64,000 nucleotides of DNA from Candidatus Melainabacteria bacterium (GCA_017307165.1 JAFKGK010000004.1:1-64000); one strand, 5' to 3'. Shown: positions 1-8,169, counted from the stretch's first letter. Notes: a model not told the origin generated them from the sequence alone. Made by a program: numbers and translations.

Positions 1-711
1 AGAGCCAATCGAAAGCGCATCCAGCGCTTAATGCGCGTTATGGGAATTCAAGCCATTTATCGAAAACCGTTCACCAGCAAAACTGACAAGCAGAACAAGA
101 TATACCCCTACCTTCTCCGCAATCTGGAAATTGATCGCGCAGATCAGGTATGGGCCTGCGATATCACGTATATTCCGATGAGGAAGGGATTTCTCTATCT
201 GGTAGCGGTAATGGATTGGCACAGCCGATATGTCCCCTCATGGCGCTTGTCGAACTCTATGGACACATCATTCTGTTGCGAGGCGCTAGATGACGCGCTT
301 GCCGAAAGGAAACCACAAATATTCAATACGGACCAAGGAAGCCAATTTACCAGCAGTGACTTCACAGACCGCTTGAAGAAAGGTGATGTAAAGATCAGCA
401 TGGATGGGAAGGGAAGCTATTTGGACAACATCTTTGTGGAACGGCTCTGGCGGAGCCTAAAATACGAAGAAGTTTACTTGCACGCTTACGAATCGCCCCG
501 GGAGGCAAAAGCAAAAATCGCGGCCTGGATACATTTCTACAATTTTGAGCGCCCCCATCAATCGCTCAATTACCGCACACCATGGGAGGTGTACCAGAAA
601 TCGATCCAAGAACAAGCACAGAATACACACCCGACACTTGACAGCATGGTGTCATATGTAGTATCACTTGTAGAAGAAGATAACCCTTGCAAAGAATCAC
701 TAGCTTTTTAA
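1..711 (+). CDS. IS3-family transposase OrfB (partial, 5' end outside window)
   Basis: This is the integrase-like catalytic subunit (rve/DDE fold) of an IS3-family transposase, which cuts and joins the element's ends. The frame is open from base 1, so the N-terminal HTH part is missing. The DDE residues are visible: Asp in WACDITYIPM, Asp in NTDQGSQFTS, and Glu in DNIFVERLWRSLKYEEVY, followed by the typical FYNFERPHQSLNYRTPWEVY end. The C-terminal tail after that motif is about 35 residues longer than in the shortest family members. The catalytic domain looks intact. Confidence 0.93.
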   Translation, partial: RANRKRIQRLMRVMGIQAIYRKPFTSKTDKQNKIYPYLLRNLEIDRADQVWACDITYIPMRKGFLYLVAVMDWHSRYVPSWRLSNSMDTSFCCEALDDALAERKPQIFNTDQGSQFTSSDFTDRLKKGDVKISMDGKGSYLDNIFVERLWRSLKYEEVYLHAYESPREAKAKIAAWIHFYNFERPHQSLNYRTPWEVYQKSIQEQAQNTHPTLDSMVSYVVSLVEEDNPCKESLAF

Positions 712-742
712 ATTTTTGGCCTTGAGTTCGGGGTCCACGTCA
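1..742 (+). mobile_element. IS3-family insertion sequence, right part
   Basis: The window opens inside an IS3-family element. The visible part holds the end of the transposase (1-711) and a right terminus ending about 742, where the bases before the boundary read ggggtccacgtca. The reverse complement begins TGACGTGGACCCC, the TG-starting terminal inverted repeat style of IS3 elements. The left end and orfA lie outside the window, so the target duplication cannot be checked. Directly after 742 begins DNA homologous to the membrane gene at 4909-5511, so the element seems to have inserted into a second copy of that gene. Confidence 0.75.
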
Positions 743-874
743 GTTGATCTGAAAGATCCAATTTCCCCGTCAAGGTCTCTTCATTCGCAGAATATCATTT
801 ATATTTTTTCCTTAGTTTCGGCATATTTTTATATCAAACTCATTTTGCTGCTTGAAGATCAACAGGCTGACCAG
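743..874 (+). pseudogene. 3' remnant of polytopic membrane protein, truncated by IS
   Basis: The frame reads VDLKDPISPSR, then a hydrophobic stretch ending YFYIKLILLLEDQQAD. It matches the C-terminal ~44 residues of the intact gene at 4909-5511 (IDLKDPISPSR ... YFYLKLILLLQDQQAD). The TAG that ends the intact gene is CAG here, so the frame runs on to 910. Everything upstream is replaced by the IS3 element, which makes this a broken duplicate. Confidence 0.8.
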
Positions 875-929
875 AGCAATCAGCGGATGAGCATACGAGC
901 TGTATACTGAGTAAGGGGGAGGAAGTGCT
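747..929 (+). repeat. Diverged direct repeat A, copy 1 (other copy 5383-5561)
   Basis: About 180 bases starting gatctgaaagatccaattt and ending near ctgtatactgagtaaggggg recur at 5383-5561 with scattered substitutions and small indels. The block covers the end of the membrane gene plus the non-coding leader of the next gene (933 here, 5640 there). A TATACT element and a purine-rich run lie inside, so the duplicated block may also carry a promoter. Confidence 0.8.
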
Positions 930-932
930 TGC

Positions 933-1577
933 ATGAAAACAAAGCCCAGTCCTGAGTTCTCATTACTTGAGAAACGGCTAAAGGAGCTCACCGCGCGTGA
1001 TTCTCCACTCACCACCTGTGATGGATCGCAATCAAAACTAGACTGCGACTTACTGTCCTCGATCACTAAGTCTTTTGTAGACGCGATGCGGTGCAAATCA
1101 CCTGCTGACTGGAACAAACGCGAAACAAAAATTGCAGTAAAGGCAGTACAAAGTGAATGGGGCTCTCTATCGTTGCTCTCCTATATCTCAGAGGATGAAT
1201 TTTACGATCTAGCAACCAAGCCATATCCCGCATCGGAAATTCGCCAATATATGCTATTCGAAGCAATTCAAATTACCGACCGACTCCTGTACGAGCAAGT
1301 ATTAGTTTATATTTTCCACCATGATCCTTTGGAAGGCCTGCGATGGCAAGCCTTATCCAAACTTGCTCGATGCGGATGGAAACACGCTGAACGTTATGCT
1401 TTAGACTGGTGGAATTCTGGAGAAACATGTAAGCAAATTGACGCGCTGCACATACTTGAACACATCGAATCACAGAAATTTGACAAATGTCTCAAGGCTG
1501 CGTTGAAATCTGATGATGAATCGGTAGCTCTCATAGCTAGGTCTATTTCCTACATGAGATCTCTTGAAACCGAGTGA
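933..1577 (+). CDS. Helical repeat (HEAT-like) cytoplasmic protein
   Basis: This 214-residue soluble protein has no signal peptide. Its helical segments have Leu/Ala/Trp spacing like HEAT or armadillo units (for example around LEGLRWQALSKLARCGWKHA and QIDALHILEHIESQ). Proteins of this kind are common as immunity or scaffold proteins in polymorphic-toxin neighbourhoods, but no toxin is seen next to it. The ATG at 933 follows a gggggaggaag purine run. The gene sits directly behind duplicated leader A. I do not recognise a specific family. Confidence 0.65.
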   Translation: MKTKPSPEFSLLEKRLKELTARDSPLTTCDGSQSKLDCDLLSSITKSFVDAMRCKSPADWNKRETKIAVKAVQSEWGSLSLLSYISEDEFYDLATKPYPASEIRQYMLFEAIQITDRLLYEQVLVYIFHHDPLEGLRWQALSKLARCGWKHAERYALDWWNSGETCKQIDALHILEHIESQKFDKCLKAALKSDDESVALIARSISYMRSLETE

Positions 1578-1628
1578 AAATCTTTGATTGATCTCGGGTA
1601 TAACAATGTGAGCATGGAAAGTCTCTAA
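1578..1628 (+). pseudogene. Relic of the 3' part of a paralog of the gene at 3266-3700
   Basis: Just after the HEAT-like gene, an open frame reads LIDLGYNNVSMESL and then a stop. The intact gene at 3266-3700 reads LTDLGYKNVIVERS at the matching place, and the DNA is clearly homologous (gatctcgggtataa). This is what remains of a second copy. It precedes the paralog at 1645 just as the intact gene precedes 3718, so the two-gene unit was duplicated. Confidence 0.7.
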
Positions 1629-1644
1629 CGCGGCGAGGTCAATA

Positions 1645-2256
1645 GTGACGAATCTGCTATTACATTGTGCGTTAACAGTGGCAATGATAGGCGCCGCAAT
1701 CAAAGCCGAAGCAAGTGACAATTCTCGCACCTACCAGGATTCTATAGCGAATTCAAAAAAGACTGGGCTTTTCCTTTGCGAAACAAAAATTGAGCCCTCT
1801 CGATTTAAAATATTTGGAAGAACGTACAGCATTAGAGAAGCTTGGCTCGAACGATTTGGTCTCCGAAATGAAGATGGCACTCCATATCAAGACGATTTTT
1901 ATTTTCTTTGCTTTTCACTCAATAAGATACCATCTCCAATACCGGAGCAAGAGATGATTATAAGATCCGTACAGTTCAGAGATGCTCAAAATAAGCGAAG
2001 TGTCGTTGATGGCTACGGTTCGTCTAAATCTACAGCAAAGAAAGGAGTGTCCAGAATGAAACAGGAAACAGATCATTTCATTGTCTACGGCTTTCCATGT
2101 AAAACAACCGCTAAACGAATCGATTTAAAAGTTGAAGGATATCAATTATCTCCAGACTCACTATATGAGAGATTGATCACTCCCACAGATATAACGCTGA
2201 AAATAACTATCCCAGATCAATTCGAAAAGCTCCCGCCCCATCACTCAAACCACTGA
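1645..2256 (+). CDS. Secreted protein of unknown function, paralog of 3718-4311
   Basis: This 203-residue protein has a GTG start 6 bases after a GAGG site and an N-terminal hydrophobic segment (LLLHCALTVAMIGAAIKAEA) that looks like a cleavable signal peptide. The mature part aligns with the protein at 3718-4311 through shared blocks such as DSIANSKK/DSIRESKK, TYSIREAWLERF/TYSIREAWAERF and FLCFSLN/WMCFSLN. The last residues, HHSNH, and the stop fall in a short relic of the repeat derived from the glycosyltransferase gene end. No known domain is recognised. Confidence 0.75.
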   Translation: MTNLLLHCALTVAMIGAAIKAEASDNSRTYQDSIANSKKTGLFLCETKIEPSRFKIFGRTYSIREAWLERFGLRNEDGTPYQDDFYFLCFSLNKIPSPIPEQEMIIRSVQFRDAQNKRSVVDGYGSSKSTAKKGVSRMKQETDHFIVYGFPCKTTAKRIDLKVEGYQLSPDSLYERLITPTDITLKITIPDQFEKLPPHHSNH

Positions 2257-2257
2257 T
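2235..2257 (+). repeat. 23-base relic of the glycosyltransferase 3' end (copy R0)
   Basis: These 23 bases equal 8164-8186, the region across the stop codon of the gene at 8170-9387. The match covers both the sequence just beyond that stop and its last codons. It supplies the final codons and stop of the 1645 gene on the opposite strand. Confidence 0.75.
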
Positions 2258-2386
2258 CTAAGCCGCCATGATAGCCTGATCCAAAAAGGCAATCGGCTAC
2301 TGCCAAACAAGACTAAAAAGGAGTTCCGAGCAATGAAATAAATGGCCAGACTCTGTCTATGGTAGATTCAAGTAAAGGATTATCAA

Positions 2387-3175
2387 ATGATGACTCCTGT
2401 TTCTATACGGATTTTTTTAAACTCTACAAAACCAGCAAAATTGAAGTTATGCGAGTATGCAACAGCTCGTTTAGGCTATAAAATTTTGATACTTTCGATT
2501 TGCATAGCATACAGCTTTAATTGCCTATTATCCGAATCTGCAGAATTATCAGATTCAGAAAGCAATGCCAGAAAACAACATTTTCACGACGATTATGCAG
2601 CAAAATACCATAGCAAGACTCAAATAAATCAAATAGATGACCTCTTTACTGCTATGTCTGATCATCGCTACCAAGACGCATTACACATAATCGATAATAT
2701 CGAAAAGGTTCAACCGATTTTCCCATGGCTAAATGCGTGCAGGACTCGAATCTATATCGAGATGGGAAATTTGAAAGATGCATTTGCTGAGGCTGATAAA
2801 GCCGTAAGAAGAGACCCTAAGTTTGACGTCGGATATGCTGCTCGGGGTCAAGCTCTCTTAGCACTTGCAATCAGTGACAATTCACCACAGCAAGGGGATA
2901 AAGCTCTTGCGGACCTTCGTTATGCCTTGCATTTGGCGAAGGATAAAACTGCAAAATCCGAGTACCATCTTTCGTTGTCGCAATGTCTCAGGTTTTTAGG
3001 AGATCCTAACGGTGCAACTTTTGAATTTCGCAAATTCAAAAAACTAGTTAATCCTGAAGTTGCTGCGGATACAAGATTTACGGAATTTGAAAACTCTCTG
3101 CACAGTGATCACAAGGATTATGGCATTAAATTGATCTTCCTTTATCCTTACCCTGACTGGCGACGGATTAGATAA
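2387..3175 (+). CDS. Secreted or anchored TPR protein
   Basis: This 262-residue protein has an N-terminal hydrophobic segment (roughly residues 30-50, ILILSICIAYSFNCLLSES), so it is exported or membrane anchored. Residues ~85-230 form about three tetratricopeptide repeats, with units such as AFAEADKAVRRDPKFDVGYA and the DKALADLRYALHL segment. TPRs are protein-protein docking modules; the partner is unknown. ATG 2387 follows an AAAGGA site. The gene stands alone between two gene units that are duplicates of one another. Confidence 0.8.
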   Translation: MMTPVSIRIFLNSTKPAKLKLCEYATARLGYKILILSICIAYSFNCLLSESAELSDSESNARKQHFHDDYAAKYHSKTQINQIDDLFTAMSDHRYQDALHIIDNIEKVQPIFPWLNACRTRIYIEMGNLKDAFAEADKAVRRDPKFDVGYAARGQALLALAISDNSPQQGDKALADLRYALHLAKDKTAKSEYHLSLSQCLRFLGDPNGATFEFRKFKKLVNPEVAADTRFTEFENSLHSDHKDYGIKLIFLYPYPDWRRIR

Positions 3176-3265
3176 CTAAAACACCACGGCGAAAACATGC
3201 GCAGCCACCGCCAGACGTGTTTTAGTCGTGCGATAATGGTGTGGTAAGCGCTGGAGAGTAATTCC

Positions 3266-3700
3266 ATGCACAAATATTTACCGACTGCGGCGACTTGGTG
3301 CCTAAGCAGAGAAAGTGCTGTTTTCTTAGTGCTCTTTTTGTCCATGGTCTCAGCTCAGCCTGGCATATCTCAAGGACGATCCGCGCTTACCGCAGAAGAA
3401 ACAGCCTCTAATCAAATTCCGGTCGCAGCCCGGCGGATCCGGTGCGAAAATCGAATCGACGAGATTGACATTGGACTTTCAAGACCTTGCAGCCGCAAAG
3501 AGCTTTCGGAGTTTTTAAAGACAGACACTAAGAAAGCAACTATCTATCTTGAGCTCGGCAAAGCTATTAGGGCGAGGGACGAAAAGATCTTGCGAAATTT
3601 CTTGACTGATCTCGGGTATAAAAATGTGATCGTGGAGCGAAGCTTTGGCATGTTTCAGGAAACGCCCACGATTATCAAGCGAGACATGATTAGCCAATGA
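3266..3700 (+). CDS. Secreted hypothetical protein, first gene of a two-gene unit
   Basis: This 144-residue protein has an N-terminal signal-like segment (AVFLVLFLSMVSAQPGISQG). The mature domain carries conserved-looking Cys residues (RIRCENRIDEID, SRPCSRKE) and a small alpha/beta end, FLTDLGYKNVIVERSFGMF. The SD is GGAGAG before ATG 3266. The stop lies 17 bases before the start of the next gene at 3718. A relic of a homologous gene stands at 1578-1628 before the homologous partner. No family is recognised. Confidence 0.7.
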   Translation: MHKYLPTAATWCLSRESAVFLVLFLSMVSAQPGISQGRSALTAEETASNQIPVAARRIRCENRIDEIDIGLSRPCSRKELSEFLKTDTKKATIYLELGKAIRARDEKILRNFLTDLGYKNVIVERSFGMFQETPTIIKRDMISQ

Positions 3701-3717
3701 TCTTGGAGGATCACGCG

Positions 3718-4311
3718 ATGCAGCTAACGCGCATGGGTAAAGAATATGTGTTAGCGGGCCTCACAGCTGCGCTGACAACCAGCAGCTCAGAGCCATCGCC
3801 AACCTGTGCAAATGATGGAATGCAAGTATGTCACGACTCGATTCGAGAATCTAAAAAGGCTCAAACATTTATTTCAGAAATCACAGTCAATCCAAATCGA
3901 TTCGATGCAATGGGCAAAACCTATTCTATAAGAGAAGCCTGGGCTGAGCGGTTTTGGAAAACTCGAAAAGATGCATATTATTGGATGTGTTTTTCTTTAA
4001 ATGAAAATGGCGCCCCCGCAACTGGCAAACCAACGAGTTCAAAAAGGATTATGTTTGCCGATCCACAACATAGAAGATCGATTATAGGCCACCTCGGATC
4101 GCCAAAATCCGCGCACCTCAAAAAAAAATTCTTTGCAAAACCCGAAAACAGACCAGTAATCTATTCCATCGAATGCAAGTCGGATGATAAAGAAGTAAAC
4201 ATCTCAATATTTACGACACAACTGATTTCCGGAGAGGGTTTTGAAGCAATCAAAACCCCCATCGGCACATCATTGCATTTCAAAATCCCACCCAACCACT
4301 CAAACCACTGA
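3718..4311 (+). CDS. Secreted protein of unknown function, paralog of 1645-2256
   Basis: ATG 3718 is preferred over the in-frame ATG at 3697 because GGAGG lies 8 bases upstream of it. The 197-residue product starts with a weak signal-like segment (residues ~5-22) and shares the TYSIREAW-ERF and CFSLN blocks with the protein at 1645. It likely forms a unit with 3266-3700. The final residues NHSNH and stop are encoded by the antisense of the glycosyltransferase 3'-end repeat (R1), so the original 3' end may have been replaced. Confidence 0.72.
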   Translation: MQLTRMGKEYVLAGLTAALTTSSSEPSPTCANDGMQVCHDSIRESKKAQTFISEITVNPNRFDAMGKTYSIREAWAERFWKTRKDAYYWMCFSLNENGAPATGKPTSSKRIMFADPQHRRSIIGHLGSPKSAHLKKKFFAKPENRPVIYSIECKSDDKEVNISIFTTQLISGEGFEAIKTPIGTSLHFKIPPNHSNH

Positions 4312-4514
4312 TGCATGCTGTAATACCAGATCCACCCCATGCTCATGGCCGTAGCAAACAAGCCGATCATCGCACAAGACAACCACATCGTGGCCTTTGT
4401 CCCCAGCCTCTCAAACCCACTGAGCATCAGGGCAAATATCGGTATCTCACAGGGGAACAAATACCGACCATGCGGCCCGGTCGTATTACTATAAGTCGCG
4501 TAGATCGTCGCCGC
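4297..4514 (-). pseudogene. 3'-end copy of the membrane glycosyltransferase gene (R1)
   Basis: These 218 bases are nearly identical to 8171-8388, the last ~72 codons and stop of the gene at 8170-9387, in the same orientation. Only a few substitutions are seen. Homology stops abruptly at 4514 after gtcgccgc. The fragment has no start or 5' part and is not expected to give a functional protein. Confidence 0.9.
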
Positions 4515-4528
4515 GTCATGGAGAGAAA

Positions 4529-4867
4529 ATGAACATCAACAATCAGCGCTCGAAACTGACAATTTGCCTAGCGGTGCTTCTCTTTTTGTCAAACGGCTTC
4601 TGGCTTTATTTATTTATAGATCAAGCAATTACACGGTCTTATCAAAGTGAGAGCCAAAGGCGTAGAGATAATGCCTTAGCACAACTATTGGCCATTCTAC
4701 CAGTCGCCAACCGCATAAATGCTACATCAGCGGACATAATTCGCGTGGCCAGGCAAACAGCAAGCTTCGATTTCCCTCCATTCGAGAAGGATGGGTTAGT
4801 TTGGGTCGGAAATCTTGGTTTAAAGTTCAATAAGGCAGGCCGTCTTGTTGAGGTACAACCATATTGA
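4529..4867 (+). CDS. Small membrane-anchored protein, possibly immunity-like
   Basis: This 112-residue protein has one N-terminal membrane segment (residues ~10-32, LTICLAVLLFLSNGFWLYLF), a charged helix, and a C-terminal block, FEKDGLVWVGNLGLKF. The layout (TM helix, then a small domain with Trp/Gly) recalls small predicted immunity proteins such as the Imm58 group, but I am unsure of that match. The SD is GGAGAG before ATG 4529. It begins 15 bases after repeat R1, so it seems to have arrived with that insertion. Confidence 0.6.
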   Translation: MNINNQRSKLTICLAVLLFLSNGFWLYLFIDQAITRSYQSESQRRRDNALAQLLAILPVANRINATSADIIRVARQTASFDFPPFEKDGLVWVGNLGLKFNKAGRLVEVQPY

Positions 4868-4908
4868 GTTGAGAATAGCTTCAGGACACGAAACCAAATC
4901 AATCAAAT

Positions 4909-5511
4909 ATGAGCACCTGTCAAACAATGCACAAGCAAAACCAGCAAAATCTCAGTGGCATTATCGGATTTGTAGCCGGAGCCCTTTGCTTTTGTTTGAG
5001 CAATATATTAGTCAAAAACGCCGTGCCCTTTATGCGTTACTTAAATGACGTAGCGATTTTAACTGGCTTCTTCTATAACGCAGTCACTCTAATAATCTTT
5101 GCCAAGCTATCTCTTATCAACGTAAAAGGTTGGGAGTTCGCGTCAGCAATCATTATCATTCTAATTTCAACTGTGATTCGCACACATTTAATTTCGTATA
5201 TATGGGTTGAAAGTCTCTTTTCATGGACATTGCTGGCCACAACTCTGGTGTTTCTTAAAAAAGCCAAACCAACAAAACAACAATATTATTCTGCCATATC
5301 AAACACATTCTTATCTTGCCTGATCTATTTTGTCCTCATCTATGCCGCGCTGTACACAGGCGTTCTTAACGGGATCATAGATCTGAAAGATCCAATTTCT
5401 CCGTCAAGGTTTTTCTTCTTTCGCAGCGTATCATTCATATTTTTTTCCATAGCCTCGGCATATTTTTACCTCAAACTCATTCTGCTGCTTCAAGATCAAC
5501 AGGCTGACTAG
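4909..5511 (+). CDS. Polytopic inner-membrane protein, unknown
   Basis: This 200-residue protein is mostly hydrophobic, with about six membrane helices (near residues 15-35, 45-65, 75-95, 105-120, 133-155 and 165-195). It has no recognisable transporter motif. It follows the small membrane protein at 4529 by 41 bases, and the two may act together. The C-terminal part and downstream DNA are repeated at 743-929, where an IS3 element has destroyed the other copy. No clear SD precedes ATG 4909. Confidence 0.7.
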   Translation: MSTCQTMHKQNQQNLSGIIGFVAGALCFCLSNILVKNAVPFMRYLNDVAILTGFFYNAVTLIIFAKLSLINVKGWEFASAIIIILISTVIRTHLISYIWVESLFSWTLLATTLVFLKKAKPTKQQYYSAISNTFLSCLIYFVLIYAALYTGVLNGIIDLKDPISPSRFFFFRSVSFIFFSIASAYFYLKLILLLQDQQAD

Positions 5512-5561
5512 AGCAATCATCAGATAAGCATACTAGCTGTATACTGGGTAAGGGGGGAAGC
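5383..5561 (+). repeat. Diverged direct repeat A, copy 2
   Basis: This is the partner of 747-929. It spans the last ~43 codons of the 4909 gene and about 50 non-coding bases containing gtatactgggtaagggggg. Confidence 0.8.
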
Positions 5562-5639
5562 AACCTTCACAGTCGATCATCGCGTAGATACATTTTCGGA
5601 CTGAGAGTGAGTGACTAATCAAAGAGGGCCTGAATAGCC

Positions 5640-6371
5640 GTGACAAAAAATCTTTTACCATTAGTTCTCATTTTTCTCATCAGCCGTCCAGCTTTGGCCT
5701 TTTCATTGCAACTCGACGCTGATAGCTTAGTGATACCATCTACTGGCTCAAAAACGCCCTACAAAAATATCCACTCACTAATGATTTTGGATGGCGCACC
5801 CGCGAACTTATTCGACTCACCACCTCTGCAATTCCCAAACGTAAAGAAAGTAGGATTATCTGCACCATCATACGTAGATTATCACTTAAAATATATGGCA
5901 AAAAATTATTCTTGGCTGGAAAGATTGTCCATAAATCAAACCGAGATGTTGACAGATGACAATTTTAAGCAGCTCAAAAATATCAGGCTTCACGCCCTGG
6001 GATTTGATTGTCCTCTGGAATCTCCACAAGACTTTGCTAGCACAATTCCAAAAACACTGAAGCTTTTATATTTAGGCCCACATAGTAATATTACCGAAAG
6101 ATCAGATGTCTTTCTTTCGCTACCAAATCTGAGCGTGCTGGATATTCGCGGTACAAAACTAAAAAATGATTTTCTGAGCAATTCTGATTGTCCAAATCTT
6201 GAAGAGTTGGATCTGATAAATGTCAAAGTCGATGAAGGGAAGTTGAAAGGTTTAGAGAATTTTCCAAAGCTAAAGAAAGTAAGTCTATATGGCACAATCC
6301 TTGACGAAAATACGATGCAATTAATAAAAACAAAAAAAGTAAAAATTCAAAAATACTACTCAAACCACTGA
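5640..6371 (+). CDS. Secreted leucine-rich-repeat protein
   Basis: This 243-residue protein has a GTG start after a GAGGG site. A clear signal peptide (LLPLVLIFLISRPALAF) is followed by leucine-rich repeats. Units such as LPNLSVLDIRGTKLKNDFL, CPNLEELDLINVKVDEGKL and FPKLKKVSLYGTILDENTM occupy residues ~155-235. LRR proteins bind other proteins, so an extracellular or periplasmic binding role is likely. The last residues, YYSNH, and the stop come from repeat R2, so the C-terminus may be a fusion product of the insertion. Confidence 0.8.
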   Translation: MTKNLLPLVLIFLISRPALAFSLQLDADSLVIPSTGSKTPYKNIHSLMILDGAPANLFDSPPLQFPNVKKVGLSAPSYVDYHLKYMAKNYSWLERLSINQTEMLTDDNFKQLKNIRLHALGFDCPLESPQDFASTIPKTLKLLYLGPHSNITERSDVFLSLPNLSVLDIRGTKLKNDFLSNSDCPNLEELDLINVKVDEGKLKGLENFPKLKKVSLYGTILDENTMQLIKTKKVKIQKYYSNH

Positions 6372-6594
6372 TGCATGCTGTAATACCAGATCCACCCCAT
6401 GCTCATGGCCGTAGCAAACAAGCCGATCATCGCACAGGACAACCACATCGTGGCCTTTGTCCCCAGCCTCTCAAACCCACTGAGCATCGAGGCAAATATC
6501 GGTATTTCACAGGGAAACAAATACCGACCATGCGGCCCGGTCGTATTGCTATAAGTCGCGTAGATCGTCGCCGCAAAATTGAGCAGCAAGGCCA
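6358..6594 (-). pseudogene. 3'-end copy of the membrane glycosyltransferase gene (R2)
   Basis: These 237 bases are nearly identical to 8172-8408, covering the last ~78 codons and stop of the gene at 8170-9387. Homology ends at 6594. Just beyond, a short tandem duplication (agcatggccaaaactga, imperfect, twice) is seen. The 5' part of the gene is absent. Confidence 0.9.
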
Positions 6595-6902
6595 AAACTG
6601 AACAGCATGGCCAAAACTGACCTGCAGCCACCGGCCACCTTACACCAACACCTATGCGTGACTTGTGCCGCTGTGCGTCCAGCCGCAAGGGTGCACACGC
6701 CACAAAAAATTTTCAATTTTTATTCGCAAGAGCGTTAGAGAAAAATATCCGTGGGGCATTTAACTTACAAGAAGTTCTGACCGATTTTGGTATGTCTTTC
6801 GGAAACCCGGTGTCTGGATCCCTATCCCCTGGTAACGCAATGACAAAATTGGCCGACTCGTGAAGTATTTGCCCCCTTCCCACATGCAGGGACAGAGGGA
6901 TT

Positions 6903-7157
6903 TTGCTGAAAGCTCTTATTGCTCTTCCTACGATCAACATTTTGTGTATTACGCCTGCCCTTGCATTAGACCTGCCAACATTTAATCTCAACTCTGGCAC
7001 ATACACGGCACGCCCCTCGCTAGTGATAACGCCTGCACCGGGTGCAGTGGCAAAATATACATTAGACGGCAGCTCTGTTACCACATCCAGTACATCTTAC
7101 ACACCTGCATTATTCATGGGAGTGATACCAAAGTTATGGCACAAATTGTTTTGGTAA
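6903..7157 (+). pseudogene. Chitobiase/hexosaminidase C-terminal-domain fragment, frameshifted
   Basis: A TTG start gives a signal peptide (LIALPTINILCITPALA) and a beta-sandwich segment with GTYTARPSLVITPAPG and KYTLDGSSVTTSSTSYT, the hallmark of the CHB_HEX_C family found at the ends of glycosidases and surface proteins. Near 7120 the frame changes. The family-like continuation SDTKVMAQIV lies in another frame, while this frame ends in an unrelated tail. I read it as a broken gene rather than an 84-residue protein. Confidence 0.6.
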
Positions 7158-7581
7158 TTCGTGTGGCGCACCGTTTGAAGCAACCGGGGCTTGGACGCCG
7201 AGTTCAAACGAAAGTCTCAGAGCAGCTTTAGAATCACTTGGTTACAAGTGTAATGCCATAAAGTGTATTAAGGATTGCGAAAAGGATAATCTGATTGCAG
7301 GGGCAACCATGAATTTTCACCAGGGATACGGCGCAGATGCGTTCAATGCACCTTATTCGAGTTATGATCCTATTCGGGGCCTAAACAACACAACTACTTA
7401 CAGAGGCAATTTTCATGTAGCAAAAAGCTTTGGTGGGGGAAACTACAGCTCTCAATCAGCTACAACTGATCCCAGCCAATTACCGAAAAAAAAGTCTGGT
7501 GATGAGACGTTTCAACGCGAAATTGGATATGACAAAGTGCAACTTTACTGCTGCCGCAAACGGAGCGGATCGCGCAAATAG
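7126..7581 (+). pseudogene. Cys-containing open frame without clear start, probable gene fragment
   Basis: The frame is open from 7126 to 7581 (150 codons), but its first ATG is at 7309. It begins YQSYGTNCFGNSCGAP and continues with SLRAALESLGYKCNAIKC and a Gly/Ser/Thr-rich part. Composition changes in the last 15 codons, which read CCRKRSGSRK, suggesting a damaged 3' end. It follows the broken CHB_HEX_C gene and may be a fused tail of it or a separate relic. I recognise no family. Confidence 0.45.
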
Positions 7582-7606
7582 GTTTTGATCTAGGGAGTGT
7601 TCATTT

Positions 7607-8119
7607 ATGGCTCATATAAAGATATCATTGCTTTTGCTTGCTCTATGTATTTTTGCAGCGAGTTCAACAGCTTATAGCAAGAGCAAAACTTGCAAACTAC
7701 TTCATGACACAAACAAGCCGAAAATTGTGGATGGATATGCTTTCAATTTAAAACAGAAAGTCGGCAATGTCACATATACAGTAAAAAAGGCCATGATATT
7801 AAAGCCAAGTGCAATAGTTTCTGAACCCGCCAATTTGTTTTTATTAATGATCGAATTAAAAATTGAAAACAAGCAAGGATCTACAATACCTAATATCGCG
7901 AGGTCTCTCTATTTAAAAACCTTTAACGGAAAAATATATGACGGTAACAATTCCCTCAATGAAATACCAATAAAAGGCTTTAGTACAAAAGTTGAGGGTC
8001 TTGGCTATACAGTTAAAGATGAAGACCTTTTTCAAAATCCAGTCCTAGTTTCAGATACCGGTAAAATGGCAATCCAACTGCCGATTAAAGACTATGCAAA
8101 AAAGGTCTGTCACCGTTAA
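7607..8119 (+). CDS. Secreted hypothetical protein with beta-rich domain
   Basis: This 170-residue protein has a strong signal peptide (ISLLLLALCIFAASSTAYS). The mature part has alternating hydrophobic strands (YTVKKAMILKPS, LFLLMIELKIENKQGS) as in DUF4352-like extracellular immunoglobulin-fold domains, a low-confidence comparison. Two Cys flank the mature domain (KTCKLL near the start, KKVCHR at the end) and could form a disulfide. ATG 7607 has a weak GGGAG site. The gene is isolated, lying between the broken ORFs and the glycosyltransferase gene end. Confidence 0.7.
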   Translation: MAHIKISLLLLALCIFAASSTAYSKSKTCKLLHDTNKPKIVDGYAFNLKQKVGNVTYTVKKAMILKPSAIVSEPANLFLLMIELKIENKQGSTIPNIARSLYLKTFNGKIYDGNNSLNEIPIKGFSTKVEGLGYTVKDEDLFQNPVLVSDTGKMAIQLPIKDYAKKVCHR

Positions 8120-8169
8120 TTTTCCCATTACGAGTTGAGCAAAGGATACAACACAAATTCAATGCCCCA

